A stretch of DNA of 64,000 nucleotides, from positions 105,910 to 169,909 of the forward strand of contig NZ_QEOL01000021.1 of assembly GCF_003096715.1 (NCBI RefSeq). The letters run 5' to 3'. The DNA is from Paraburkholderia silvatlantica (GTDB lineage Bacteria; Pseudomonadota; Gammaproteobacteria; Burkholderiales; Burkholderiaceae). A program made the translations under genes and the position numbers. Positions 22,837-30,991 of this stretch are shown here, one piece after another. How positions within the stretch are numbered: position 1 is the stretch's first letter; each line of letters opens with the position of its first letter. Under the pieces are notes generated by a model. It was not told where the DNA came from. It worked only from the letters and a program-made list of their open reading frames with translations, and did no database searches.

Positions 22837-24177
22837 ATGACAATCCGGTTCGCAGCGAAAATGAAAGAGAAGTGCGTAACGGCACGCATGGCGCGTGCGG
22901 CAGCGGCCATGTTCGCCGTAGCGGCGATGGCGGCCGGGCTCGCGGCCGCAACCGGCGCACGGGCCGACGAGACGCCGGCCGGCAAGCCGATCCAGCTCGC
23001 GCTCATCGAAGGCATGTCCGGCCCGTTCGCGGACGCGGGCGCGGCCGTCGAGCGCAACCTGCGCTTCGGCGTGGAACGCGTCAATGCGCGCGGCGGCGTC
23101 GTGCTGCGTGACGGGGCGCATCCGCTCGAACTGGTCACGCTCGACAGCAAGGGCAGCCCCGAGGCGGCGCTCGTGCAGCTGCGCATGGCGCAGGACCGCC
23201 ACATCGGCTATGTCTTGCAGGGCAACAGCTCGGCGGTGGCGGCGGCGCTCGAGTCGGCGGTCGATCGCCAGGCTGCGCGCGATCCGGAGAACCGCGAGAT
23301 CTTCCTGAACTATTCCGCCGACGACCCCGCGCTCACCAACGCGAATTGCAGCTTCTGGCATTTCCGCTTCGACGCGCACGCGGGCATGCGCATGGACGCG
23401 CTCGCGGACGTGATCGCCGCGGACAAGTCGGTGAAGAAGGTATATCTGCTCAACCAGGACTACAGCTTCGGCCACGACGTGAGCACGCTCGCGCGCGCGG
23501 CTCTCGCGAGGGACCGACCGGACATCGCCGTCGTCGGCGACGCGTTTCACCCCATTGGCCGCGTGAAGGACTTCGCGCCTTACATCGCCAGGATTCGCGC
23601 CGCGGGCGCCGACGCCGTCATCACGGGAAACTGGGGCAACGACCTCACGCTGCTCGTGAAGGCCGCGCGCGAGCAAGGCCTCGACACGAAGTTCTACACC
23701 TTCTACGGCAACAGCCTGGGCGCTCCGGCGGCGCTGGGCGACGCGGGCGTGAAGCGCGTGATCGCCGTGGCCGACTGGCACCCGAACGCGGGCGGCGCGG
23801 CATCCGACGCGTGGTACAAGGCCTTCCGGGTGCGCTATCCGGCGGCCAGGGACGACTACCCGGTGCTGCGCATGTCGATGATGGTGGAGATGCTCGCGCA
23901 GGCCATGACGAAGGCGGGCACGGCGGACCCCGCCGCGGTCGCGAAGGCGCTGGAGGGCATGCCCTTCGACGGTGACGAAAGTGGCTTCCATCCCATGTGG
24001 ATGCGCGCCGACGACCACCAGGCGATCCAGCCCCTTTACGTCATGGAGATGGACAAGCAGGGCGCGCCCGGCGTGCGCAACGACAACGAGGGTTCCGGCT
24101 ATGGCTTTCGCACGGTGCTGGCGGTGCCCGCGCAGCGCACCGTGCCCGCCACTGTCTGCCAGATGAAGCGGCCTTGA
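22837..24177 (+). CDS. Branched-chain amino-acid type ABC substrate-binding protein
   Basis: 446 residues, a periplasmic binding protein of the LivJ/type I family. A signal peptide is visible (KEKCVTARMARAAAAMF, then a long Ala-rich core ending near ARADE). The mature N terminus IQLALIEGMSGPFADAG is typical. Two Rossmann-like lobes follow, with YLLNQDYSFGHDV near residue 205. No permease or ATPase genes accompany it, so it either serves a transporter encoded elsewhere or is a solitary receptor. ATG at 22837 is the first; the one at 22861 (MKEKCV) gives a more standard signal peptide. The ligand is not predictable. Confidence 0.82.
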   Translation: MTIRFAAKMKEKCVTARMARAAAAMFAVAAMAAGLAAATGARADETPAGKPIQLALIEGMSGPFADAGAAVERNLRFGVERVNARGGVVLRDGAHPLELVTLDSKGSPEAALVQLRMAQDRHIGYVLQGNSSAVAAALESAVDRQAARDPENREIFLNYSADDPALTNANCSFWHFRFDAHAGMRMDALADVIAADKSVKKVYLLNQDYSFGHDVSTLARAALARDRPDIAVVGDAFHPIGRVKDFAPYIARIRAAGADAVITGNWGNDLTLLVKAAREQGLDTKFYTFYGNSLGAPAALGDAGVKRVIAVADWHPNAGGAASDAWYKAFRVRYPAARDDYPVLRMSMMVEMLAQAMTKAGTADPAAVAKALEGMPFDGDESGFHPMWMRADDHQAIQPLYVMEMDKQGAPGVRNDNEGSGYGFRTVLAVPAQRTVPATVCQMKRP

Positions 24178-24197
24178 CGACGCCCCTTACAAGCGGT

Positions 24198-24226
24198 TTC
24201 GCGGCAAATCGGGGCTGTGCTACAAT
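24198..24226 (+). promoter_or_regulatory. Probable promoter of rpsO
   Basis: TTCGCG at 24198-24203 and TACAAT at 24221-24226 with 17-base spacing; the -10 box is good and the -35 weak. It would give a leader of about 97 bases. Confidence 0.45.
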
Positions 24227-24330
24227 ACGCCGCTTGTCGCGAACCTGCGGCAAGACAATCAGAAGTTGGAACCAAGCCACGGCACGGCCTTTCTTCCGTG
24301 ACCGCTCGTTTGTTTTAAAGGAAAAGCAAA

Positions 24331-24600
24331 ATGTCCGTAGCAGATATCAAGAAGTCCGACGTCGTCGCGCAATTCGCGCGCGGCACCAACGACACGGGTT
24401 CGCCCGAAGTGCAGGTTGCGCTCCTGACGTCGCGTATCAACGAACTGACCTCGCACTTCAAGTCGCACGCGAAGGATCACCACAGCCGCCGCGGTCTGCT
24501 GCGCATGGTGAGCCGCCGCCGCAAGCTGCTCGACTACCTGAAGGGCAAGGACGCTGACCGTTACCGCGCGCTGATCGAGAAGCTGGGTCTGCGTAAGTAA
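24331..24600 (+). CDS. rpsO: 30S ribosomal protein S15
   Basis: 89 residues, the standard length. S15 binds the central domain of 16S rRNA early in 30S assembly. Seen: DTGSPEVQVALLTSRINELTSHFK near residues 21-44, HHSRRGLLRMVSRRRKLLDYL near 49-69, the conserved RNA-contact helices. The upstream leader may carry an autoregulatory structure, as in E. coli, but I did not recognise one. It precedes pnp, the same order as in E. coli, with a terminator-like hairpin between. Confidence 0.98.
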   Translation: MSVADIKKSDVVAQFARGTNDTGSPEVQVALLTSRINELTSHFKSHAKDHHSRRGLLRMVSRRRKLLDYLKGKDADRYRALIEKLGLRK

Positions 24601-24620
24601 TCGGAAGGTCTTCCGCAAAG

Positions 24621-24660
24621 ATGCCTGTGTCAGTTCCACTGATGCAGGCATTTTGTTTTT
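24621..24660 (+). terminator. Rho-independent terminator after rpsO
   Basis: 14-bp stem 24621-24634 with 24638-24651 (two wobble pairs) around a TCC loop, followed by TTTTGTTTTT. Confidence 0.88.
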
Positions 24661-24771
24661 GAACGGTGCACGTCATCCCGTCTTTCACGGGCAAAAAAGC
24701 CGTTCGAAACACCGGCAACACCACGTAGCACCCGCAGTACAAGCAGCAGGGCCGGGCCTCGGGGCAGAGCT

Positions 24772-24847
24772 TTGTGTCATTCCAGCAGATCGTGCGCCGC
24801 TGTGTCGCAACGGTATTGCAACTACGCGATCCGCTGGAATGGCATAA
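24772..24847 (+). promoter_or_regulatory. Long hairpin in the pnp leader, likely RNase III site
   Basis: 15 consecutive pairs (24772-24786 with 24833-24847, two of them wobbles), one A/C mismatch, then seven more pairs (24788-24794 with 24825-24831). The 76-base structure ends about 90 bases before the pnp start. In E. coli, RNase III cuts a hairpin of similar size in the pnp leader, after which PNPase represses its own mRNA. The same position and length make an equivalent role likely. The structure is seen; the function is inferred. Confidence 0.65.
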
Positions 24848-24939
24848 CACTCCTCTTCCTGCGCGGTGCCGGAACCTGTCTTGCCGCATCGTCCGCGTGT
24901 GCGGGCGGCGCATAACAAATGAGTAAGGAGTGAGTGACC

Positions 24940-27087
24940 ATGACCATGTTCAATAAAGTCGTGAAGGAATTCAAATGGGGCCAGCACAACGTGCGCCTCG
25001 AAACGGGTGAGATCGCCCGTCAGGCCAGCGGTGCTGTCATCGTCGACGTCGAAGACACCGTCGTGCTCGCGACCGTCGTCGGCGCGAAGACCGCCAAGCC
25101 GGGTCAGGACTTCTTCCCGCTCACCGTCGACTACATCGAAAAGACCTATTCGGCCGGCAAGATCCCGGGCGGCTTCTTCCGCCGCGAAGGCCGTCCGTCG
25201 GAAGGCGAGACGCTGATCTCGCGCCTGATCGACCGCCCGCTGCGTCCGCTTTTCCCGGAAGGCTTCTACAACGAAGTCCAGGTCGTGATCCACGTCCTGT
25301 CGATCAACCCGGAAATCCCGGCCGACATCCCCGCGCTGATCGGCGCGTCGGCAGCGCTCGCGATCTCGGGTCTGCCGTTCAACGGCCCGGTGGGCGCCGC
25401 ACGCGTGGCCTACATCAACAACGAGTACGTGCTCAACCCGACGCGCGCCCAGATCAAGGATTCGCGCCTCGACCTCGTCGTGGCCGGCACCGAGCGCGCC
25501 GTGCTGATGGTGGAATCGGAAGCCGACCAGCTGCCGGAAGACGTGATGCTCGGCGCGGTCGTGTTCGGCCACGAGCAGATGCAAACGGCCATCGACGCGA
25601 TCCACGAACTGGTGCGTGACGGCGGCAAGCCCGAGTGGGACTGGCAGCCGGCGCCGAAGGACGAAGCGCTCATCGCGCGCGTCACGGCTATCGCCAACGA
25701 CAGCCTGCTCGCCGCATACCAGCTGCGCGACAAGCAGCAGCGTTCGGCCAAGCTGAAGGAAGTCTATGCAGCCACGTCGGCCAGGCTCGAAGAAGAGGCG
25801 GCTGCGGCCGGCACGACGGCGGCCGACAAGGCCACGGTCGGCAACATCGTGTTCGACCTCGAAGCGAAGATCGTCCGCTCGCAGATCCTGAACGGCGAGC
25901 CGCGTATCGACGGCCGCGACACGCGCACGGTGCGCCCGATCGAGATCCGCACGGGCGTGCTGCCGCGCACCCACGGTTCGGCGCTCTTCACGCGCGGCGA
26001 AACGCAGGCGCTCGTCGTCGCGACGCTCGGCACCAAGGGCGACGAGCAGATCATCGACGCGCTCGAAGGCGAGTACCGCGACCGCTTCATGCTCCACTAC
26101 AACATGCCTCCGTTCGCAACCGGCGAAACGGGTCGCGTCGGCTCGCCCAAGCGCCGTGAAATCGGCCACGGCCGTCTCGCCAAGCGCGCGCTCGTCGCAT
26201 GCCTGCCGAGCGCCGAAGAATTCGGCTACTCGATCCGCGTGGTCTCGGAAATCACCGAGTCGAACGGTTCGTCGTCGATGGCATCGGTGTGCGGCGGCTG
26301 CCTCGCGCTGATGGACGCCGGCGTGCCGATGAAGGCGCACGTCGCCGGCATCGCGATGGGCCTGATCCTCGAAGGCAACAAGTTCGCCGTGCTGACCGAC
26401 ATCCTTGGCGACGAAGATCACCTCGGCGACATGGACTTCAAGGTGGCGGGTACGGAAGCGGGCGTGACCGCGCTGCAGATGGACATCAAGATCCAGGGCA
26501 TCACCAAGGAAATCATGCAGGTCGCCCTCGCGCAAGCGAAGGAAGGCCGTATGCACATCCTCGGCAAGATGACCTCGGCTGTGTCGGGCGTGAACACCGA
26601 GCTGTCGGCGTACGCTCCGCGCATGATCACCATCAAGATCAATCCCGAAAAGATCCGCGACGTGATCGGCAAGGGCGGTTCGGTGATCCGCGCGCTGACG
26701 GAAGAAACCGGCACGACCATCGACATTTCCGATGACGGCGTCGTGACCATCGCTTCGACGTCGAGCGAAGGCATGGCCGAAGCGAAGAAGCGTATCGAGA
26801 ACATCACGGCCGAAATCGAAGTGGGCCAGGTGTACGAAGGCGCGGTGCTCAAGCTGCTCGACTTCGGCGCGATCGTGAACCTGCTGCCGGGCAAGGATGG
26901 TCTGCTGCACATCTCCGAGATCGCCAACGAGCGCATCAAGGACATCAACGACTATCTGAAGGAAGGTCAGGTCGTGAAGGTCAAGGTCATCCAGACGGAC
27001 GAGAAGGGCCGCGTGCGCCTGTCCGCCAAGGCGCTGCTCAACGAGCAGGCGAATGGCGGCGCGCCGCAGGGCGAGCCGCAGCAGTAA
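24940..27087 (+). CDS. pnp: Polyribonucleotide nucleotidyltransferase (PNPase)
   Basis: 3'-5' phosphorolytic exoribonuclease, part of the RNA degradosome. About 715 residues. Domains in order: RNase PH 1 (about 10-140), helical linker, RNase PH 2 (about 320-545), KH (about 555-615) and S1 (about 620-695). Seen: the GGFFRREGRPSEGETLISRLIDRPLRP stretch within the first core, the catalytic-domain DILGDEDHLGDMDFKVAG, IRDVIGKGGSVIRAL as the KH GxxG loop, and GLLHISEIANER in S1. ATG at 24940 is chosen because AAGGAG lies 9 bases upstream; the ATG at 24946 and GTG at 24934 are in frame. Its leader hairpin suggests autoregulation. Confidence 0.96.
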   Translation: MTMFNKVVKEFKWGQHNVRLETGEIARQASGAVIVDVEDTVVLATVVGAKTAKPGQDFFPLTVDYIEKTYSAGKIPGGFFRREGRPSEGETLISRLIDRPLRPLFPEGFYNEVQVVIHVLSINPEIPADIPALIGASAALAISGLPFNGPVGAARVAYINNEYVLNPTRAQIKDSRLDLVVAGTERAVLMVESEADQLPEDVMLGAVVFGHEQMQTAIDAIHELVRDGGKPEWDWQPAPKDEALIARVTAIANDSLLAAYQLRDKQQRSAKLKEVYAATSARLEEEAAAAGTTAADKATVGNIVFDLEAKIVRSQILNGEPRIDGRDTRTVRPIEIRTGVLPRTHGSALFTRGETQALVVATLGTKGDEQIIDALEGEYRDRFMLHYNMPPFATGETGRVGSPKRREIGHGRLAKRALVACLPSAEEFGYSIRVVSEITESNGSSSMASVCGGCLALMDAGVPMKAHVAGIAMGLILEGNKFAVLTDILGDEDHLGDMDFKVAGTEAGVTALQMDIKIQGITKEIMQVALAQAKEGRMHILGKMTSAVSGVNTELSAYAPRMITIKINPEKIRDVIGKGGSVIRALTEETGTTIDISDDGVVTIASTSSEGMAEAKKRIENITAEIEVGQVYEGAVLKLLDFGAIVNLLPGKDGLLHISEIANERIKDINDYLKEGQVVKVKVIQTDEKGRVRLSAKALLNEQANGGAPQGEPQQ

Positions 27088-27100
27088 AGCGGTAAGCTCC

Positions 27101-27137
27101 AACGGCCGGCAGCGTGCAAAACGCGCCGGCCGTTTTT
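27101..27137 (+). terminator. Rho-independent terminator after pnp
   Basis: AACGGCCGGC pairs with GCCGGCCGTT, with an inner GCGT/ACGC extension and one bulged A, followed by a T-run. Confidence 0.88.
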
Positions 27138-27232
27138 CATGACAATGAGGGTGAATGGCAGTGCGCATGCGTCAATCGTGTCGCGTGCGCAGCGCCATCC
27201 AGATGGGGCGCGAAGCGCTGAGGAGAGGCGAG

Positions 27233-28249
27233 ATGAAGGCAGTCGAGATTACGGAATTCGGTGCGCCGGACGTGCTCAAGCTGGCCGAACGGCCAACCCC
27301 CGAGCCGAAGGCCGGCGAAGTGCTGATCAAGGTGAGCGCCTCGGGCGTGAACCGTCCCGACGTGTTCCAGCGCAAGGGGTCATATGCGCCGCCGCCGGGC
27401 ATTTCCGACCTGCCGGGGCTCGAGGTGGCGGGCGAGATCGTCGGCGGGTCGATCGACGAGAAGAACAACCCGTTCGGACTGAAGATCGGCGATCGCGTGT
27501 GCGCGCTGATTGCGGGCGGCGGTTACGCCGAATATGCAGTCGCGCCGCTCGGGCAATGCCTGCCGGTGCCGAACGGGCTCACGGATGTCGAGGCGGCCTC
27601 GCTGCCCGAAACGTTCTTCACGGTCTGGAGCAACGTCTTCCAGCGTGCGTACCTCGGCCAGGGCGAGGGCGGCGAGAACGAGACGCTGCTCGTGCAGGGC
27701 GGCTCGAGCGGCATCGGCGTGACGGCGATCCAGATCGCGCATGCCCTTGGCTTTCGCGTGTTCGCAACCGCGGGTTCGGACGACAAGTGCCGCGCGTGCG
27801 AGGCGCTTGGCGCCGACCGCGCCATCAACTACCGCACGAGCGATTTCGTGGAGGTCGTGAAGGCGCTCACGAACGACCGCGGCGTGGACGTGATTCTCGA
27901 CATGGTGGCCGGCGGTTATGTGGCGCGCGAGCTTTCCGCGCTCGCGACCGGTGGCCGCATCGTGCTGATCGCGACGCTCGGCGGCTCCAAGGCCGAACTC
28001 AACATGGGCGAGATCCTGCGCCGCCGGCTGACGGTGACCGGTTCGACGCTGCGTGCGCGCTCCGTGGAATTCAAGGCCCAGATCGCTCAGGAACTCAAGG
28101 CGAAGGTCTGGCCCCTCATCGAGGAAGGGCGCATTAAACCCGTCGTGTTCCGCGTGTTTCCCGCCGCGCAGGCCGCCGAGGCCCACGCGTTGATGGAAAG
28201 CAGCGAGCATGTCGGCAAGATCGTGCTCGACTGGAGCAGCGCGGTCTGA
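27233..28249 (+). CDS. NAD(P)H quinone oxidoreductase (zeta-crystallin/PIG3-like)
   Basis: 338-residue medium-chain dehydrogenase/reductase without zinc. Seen: the N-terminal catalytic domain starting MKAVEITEFGAPDVLKL, NRPDVFQRKGSYAPPPG near residues 43-59 (the PIG3/quinone reductase signature), and the NADPH motif GGSSGIGVTAIQIA near 155-168. It probably reduces quinones with NADPH. The ATG at 27233 has AGGAGAGG just upstream; the frame is open further back but the extension is non-typical. It is separated from pnp by a terminator and from tpiA by a promoter. Confidence 0.88.
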   Translation: MKAVEITEFGAPDVLKLAERPTPEPKAGEVLIKVSASGVNRPDVFQRKGSYAPPPGISDLPGLEVAGEIVGGSIDEKNNPFGLKIGDRVCALIAGGGYAEYAVAPLGQCLPVPNGLTDVEAASLPETFFTVWSNVFQRAYLGQGEGGENETLLVQGGSSGIGVTAIQIAHALGFRVFATAGSDDKCRACEALGADRAINYRTSDFVEVVKALTNDRGVDVILDMVAGGYVARELSALATGGRIVLIATLGGSKAELNMGEILRRRLTVTGSTLRARSVEFKAQIAQELKAKVWPLIEEGRIKPVVFRVFPAAQAAEAHALMESSEHVGKIVLDWSSAV

Positions 28250-28334
28250 CGGCGCATCGGCAAGAGCGACCCGCTCGTGCTTGATTTTTCTGGATTTTTT
28301 TCGAGGATATTTTGTGCGTCGCGGGCCGGCCGGT

Positions 28335-28364
28335 TTGACCCGTCTGGATTTCACGCAGTAAAAT
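28335..28364 (+). promoter_or_regulatory. Probable promoter of tpiA
   Basis: TTGACC at 28335-28340 and TAAAAT at 28359-28364 with 18-base spacing. Transcription would start near 28371, after the upstream in-frame ATG at 28366, which supports 28402 as the real start. Confidence 0.6.
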
Positions 28365-28401
28365 TATGTGTTTTGCGTCCGCTTTAACAGCAACCGGAAC
28401 A

Positions 28402-29184
28402 ATGACGAAACAACGATCGAAGCTCGTAGTCGGTAACTGGAAGATGCATGGTCGCCTCGCGGCCAATGCGACACTGCTGGAAGGCGTTGTGCGCGGCGCG
28501 CAGGCGCTGCCCCCGGACGTGCACGTTGGCGTATGCGTGCCGTTCCCGTATCTCGCGCAGGCGCAGGCACTGCTCGGCGGCAGCCGGGTTCAGTGGGGCG
28601 CGCAGGACATCTCGGCGCACGAGCAGGGTGCCTATACGGGCGAAGTCGCGGCAGGCATGGTTGCCGACTTCGAAGCCACGTTTGCGATCGTTGGTCACTC
28701 GGAGCGCCGCGCTTACCACGGAGAGCGTTCCGAATTCGTCGCCGTGAAGGCGCAGCGCGCGCTTGCGGCGGGCCTCACGCCTATCGTCTGCGTGGGCGAG
28801 ACGCTCGAAGAACGCGAGTCGGGCGCGACCGAGCGTGTGGTCGGCGCACAGATCGATGCCGTGCTGGCCGTGCTGTCGGTCGAAGAGGCGGCGCGTATCG
28901 TCGTCGCTTACGAGCCGGTCTGGGCGATCGGCACGGGCAAGAGCGCAAGCTCGGAGCAGGCGCAGCAGGTGCATGCGTTCCTGCGCGCGCGCCTCGCGGC
29001 CAAGGGCGCGCAAGTGGCGGACGTGCCGCTGCTCTATGGCGGCAGTGTGAAGCCGGATAATGCGGCGGAGCTCTTCCGTCAGGCCGACATCGACGGCGGG
29101 CTGATCGGCGGTGCGTCGCTGAAAGAGGGTGATTTCCTCGCGATCTGCGTGGCCGCCGCGGCGGGCGCCGGCGTCGCGAACTAA
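28402..29184 (+). CDS. tpiA: Triosephosphate isomerase
   Basis: Glycolytic enzyme interconverting dihydroxyacetone phosphate and glyceraldehyde 3-phosphate; 260 residues. Seen: VGNWKMHG near residues 11-18 with the substrate-binding Asn and Lys, the catalytic His in VGHSERR near 99-105, the catalytic Glu in YEPVWAIGTGKSA near 171-183 with flexible loop 6, and YGGSVKPDNA near 213-222, the phosphate-binding loop. The start at 28402 is preferred over 28366 because of the promoter position and family length. secG follows on the same strand. Confidence 0.96.
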   Translation: MTKQRSKLVVGNWKMHGRLAANATLLEGVVRGAQALPPDVHVGVCVPFPYLAQAQALLGGSRVQWGAQDISAHEQGAYTGEVAAGMVADFEATFAIVGHSERRAYHGERSEFVAVKAQRALAAGLTPIVCVGETLEERESGATERVVGAQIDAVLAVLSVEEAARIVVAYEPVWAIGTGKSASSEQAQQVHAFLRARLAAKGAQVADVPLLYGGSVKPDNAAELFRQADIDGGLIGGASLKEGDFLAICVAAAAGAGVAN

Positions 29185-29285
29185 AGGCTTGCGCGCGAAG
29201 CGTTCGGATTAAAGCGCGTCGTGCGGGCTGCTTACGCGTGCGCTCCGGGAGGGGCGGACGTTCAACCAGGACTCAGGTGAGTGTA

Positions 29286-29699
29286 ATGCTGTATTTGAAA
29301 ACGTTGATTATCGTCGTCCAGCTCCTGTCGGCGCTCGGGGTGATCGGCCTCGTCTTGCTGCAGCACGGCAAAGGCGCGGATATGGGCGCCGCATTCGGCA
29401 GCGGCGCGTCGGGCAGCCTGTTCGGCGCGAGCGGTTCCGCCAACTTCCTTTCGCGCACTACCGCGGTTCTCGCAACGGTGTTTTTCTGCTCCACCCTTGC
29501 GTTAACCTACCTGGGGTCGTATCATGCGAAGCCTTCGGCGGGCGTGCTTGGCGCTTCGGTTCCAGCCCCGGCGCAGGTGAATTCGGCCTCGGCGCCGGCT
29601 GCTTCGGCACCGGTTGCATCGGCTCCTGGCGCAACCGCCGCGGCGGCGGCTTCGCCGGCTGCAGCAGCCTCGCAACCGGGCAACGACGTGCCGAAATAA
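29286..29699 (+). CDS. secG: Preprotein translocase subunit SecG
   Basis: 137-residue accessory subunit of the SecYEG channel. Two membrane helices: residues ~4-22 (LKTLIIVVQLLSALGVIGL) and ~58-78, joined by the conserved VLLQHGKGADMGAAFGSGASGSLFG loop. The C-terminal ~50 residues are Ala/Pro/Ser-rich and cytoplasmic or periplasmic low-complexity sequence, common in Burkholderiaceae. ATG at 29286 lies 101 bases after tpiA; the frame is open to 29238 but those residues do not look like SecG. The tpiA-secG-tRNA-Leu-nuo order is common in proteobacteria. Confidence 0.93.
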   Translation: MLYLKTLIIVVQLLSALGVIGLVLLQHGKGADMGAAFGSGASGSLFGASGSANFLSRTTAVLATVFFCSTLALTYLGSYHAKPSAGVLGASVPAPAQVNSASAPAASAPVASAPGATAAAAASPAAAASQPGNDVPK

Positions 29700-29722
29700 A
29701 TTTGAGAAACTTGTTTTGTGCG

Positions 29723-29751
29723 TTGAACAAAGAACGGAAACAAGTTAGAAT
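29723..29751 (+). promoter_or_regulatory. Promoter of tRNA-Leu (and possibly nuo)
   Basis: TTGAAC at 29723-29728 and TAGAAT at 29746-29751 with 17-base spacing; transcription would start about 50 bases before the tRNA. Confidence 0.7.
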
Positions 29752-29808
29752 CTAAGTCTTGAAGCGATTCGCGGGTTGCAATATTTGTTGTCCCGGATTG
29801 CATGTAGT

Positions 29809-29893
29809 GCCGACGTGGTGAAATTGGTAGACACGCTATCTTGAGGGGGTAGTGGCGAAAGCTGTGCGAGTTCGAGTCTCGCCGTCGGCACCA
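29809..29893 (+). tRNA. tRNA-Leu (anticodon GAG)
   Basis: 85 bases including an encoded CCA. Acceptor arms GCCGACG and CGTCGGC pair. The anticodon stem CTATC/GGTAG encloses the loop TTGAGGG, giving anticodon GAG, which reads CUC and CUU. A long variable arm (GGCGAAAGCT region) marks a class II tRNA, as expected for Leu. The T-arm GCGAGTTCGAGTCTCGC is intact. It lies between secG and nuoA. Confidence 0.97.
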
Positions 29894-29902
29894 ATGTTAT
29901 CT

Positions 29903-29945
29903 AAAAAATGCCAGCCGCTTGCTTCAGCTTCGGCTGGCATTTTTG
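29903..29945 (+). terminator. Rho-independent terminator after tRNA-Leu
   Basis: AAAATGCCAGCCG pairs with CGGCTGGCATTTT around a loop of about 12 bases, followed by further Ts. It suggests nuoA has its own promoter or depends on read-through. Confidence 0.85.
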
Positions 29946-30057
29946 CTTCTTACGTCGTGTTCGTTTTCTGTTCGCAGCGCGAAGTACGTGAAGTGATTCC
30001 CGCGGAGCGATGCAAGTTCCAGCGGAACCTCAGAACCAACCGATATAGAGGATAGCC

Positions 30058-30417
30058 TTGAACCTCGCTGCCTATTTCCCCGTCCTTCTGTTCCTCCTCG
30101 TGGGTCTTGGTCTGGGCATAGCGCTAGTGACAATCGGCAAGGTCCTCGGTCCCAACCGGCCAGACAGCGAAAAGAATTCGCCGTACGAGTGCGGCTTCGA
30201 AGCGTTCGAAGACGCCCGAATGAAGTTCGACGTACGCTACTACCTGGTCGCCATCCTTTTCATCATCTTCGACCTCGAAACGGCGTTCCTGTTTCCGTGG
30301 GGTGTGGCCCTGCGCGACATCGGCTGGCCGGGCTTTCTGTCGATGATGCTGTTTCTGCTCGAATTCCTGCTGGGCTTTGCCTACATCTGGAAGAAGGGTG
30401 GTCTCGACTGGGAATAA
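30058..30417 (+). CDS. nuoA: NADH-quinone oxidoreductase subunit A
   Basis: 119-residue membrane subunit of complex I with three helices (about residues 7-28, 62-82 and 88-108). Seen: NSPYECGFEAFEDARMKFDVRYY near residues 40-62, the NuoA signature whose Cys loop lies near the quinone site. The start is TTG, with GAGGATAG just upstream; no ATG is in a fitting position. It opens the nuoA-N operon, whose promoter I could not place with confidence in 29946-30057. Confidence 0.95.
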   Translation: MNLAAYFPVLLFLLVGLGLGIALVTIGKVLGPNRPDSEKNSPYECGFEAFEDARMKFDVRYYLVAILFIIFDLETAFLFPWGVALRDIGWPGFLSMMLFLLEFLLGFAYIWKKGGLDWE

Positions 30418-30489
30418 TGGGTTAATCGCCGGATTGCATGGGCGGCACTGCGGGGAATCTGTGGGCTGTCCGTCTGGAGTGGAAAGCAC

Positions 30490-30969
30490 ATGAGTATCGA
30501 AGGGGTCTTGAAGGAAGGGTTTGTCACCACCACGGCTGACAAGCTGATCAACTGGACGCGCACCGGCTCGTTGTGGCCGATGACGTTCGGCCTGGCGTGT
30601 TGCGCGGTCGAGATGATGCACGCGGGCGCGGCCCGTTACGACCTTGACCGTTTCGGCGTGGTGTTCCGTCCGAGCCCGCGTCAGTCGGACGTCATGATCG
30701 TCGCCGGCACGCTGTGCAACAAGATGGCGCCTGCGCTGCGCAAGGTCTATGACCAGATGGCCGAGCCGCGCTGGGTCATTTCGATGGGATCGTGCGCCAA
30801 CGGCGGCGGCTACTACCACTATTCGTATTCGGTCGTGCGCGGTTGTGATCGCATCGTGCCGGTCGACGTCTATGTGCCGGGATGCCCGCCGACAGCGGAA
30901 GCCCTGGTCTACGGGGTGATCCAGTTGCAGGCGAAGATTCGCCGCACCAGCACCATCGCCCGTCAATAA
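30490..30969 (+). CDS. nuoB: NADH-quinone oxidoreductase subunit B
   Basis: 159-residue peripheral subunit carrying the terminal [4Fe-4S] cluster N2, which hands electrons to quinone. Seen: the tandem Cys pair in GLACCAVEMM near residues 36-45, the third Cys in MGSCANGGGYYHYSYS near 101-116, and the fourth in VPGCPPTAEAL near 131-141. All ligands are present. It lies 72 bases after nuoA. Confidence 0.97.
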   Translation: MSIEGVLKEGFVTTTADKLINWTRTGSLWPMTFGLACCAVEMMHAGAARYDLDRFGVVFRPSPRQSDVMIVAGTLCNKMAPALRKVYDQMAEPRWVISMGSCANGGGYYHYSYSVVRGCDRIVPVDVYVPGCPPTAEALVYGVIQLQAKIRRTSTIARQ

Positions 30970-30991
30970 AGGCCGCGTGCCTCCCCACAAT

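Larger units (their letters stand above)
24601..24939. other. rpsO-pnp intergenic region
   Basis: 339 bases. It holds the rpsO terminator (24621-24660), a long perfect hairpin (24772-24847) and an AAGGAG ribosome-binding site (24925-24930). No convincing sigma-70 promoter for pnp was seen between terminator and hairpin, so pnp may depend partly on read-through. Nothing else was recognised. Confidence 0.6.

Noticed and set aside
24685..27168. 827-codon minus-strand frame opposite pnp
   Set aside because: Shadow of pnp; Arg/Asp/Ala-rich composition and no recognisable motif.
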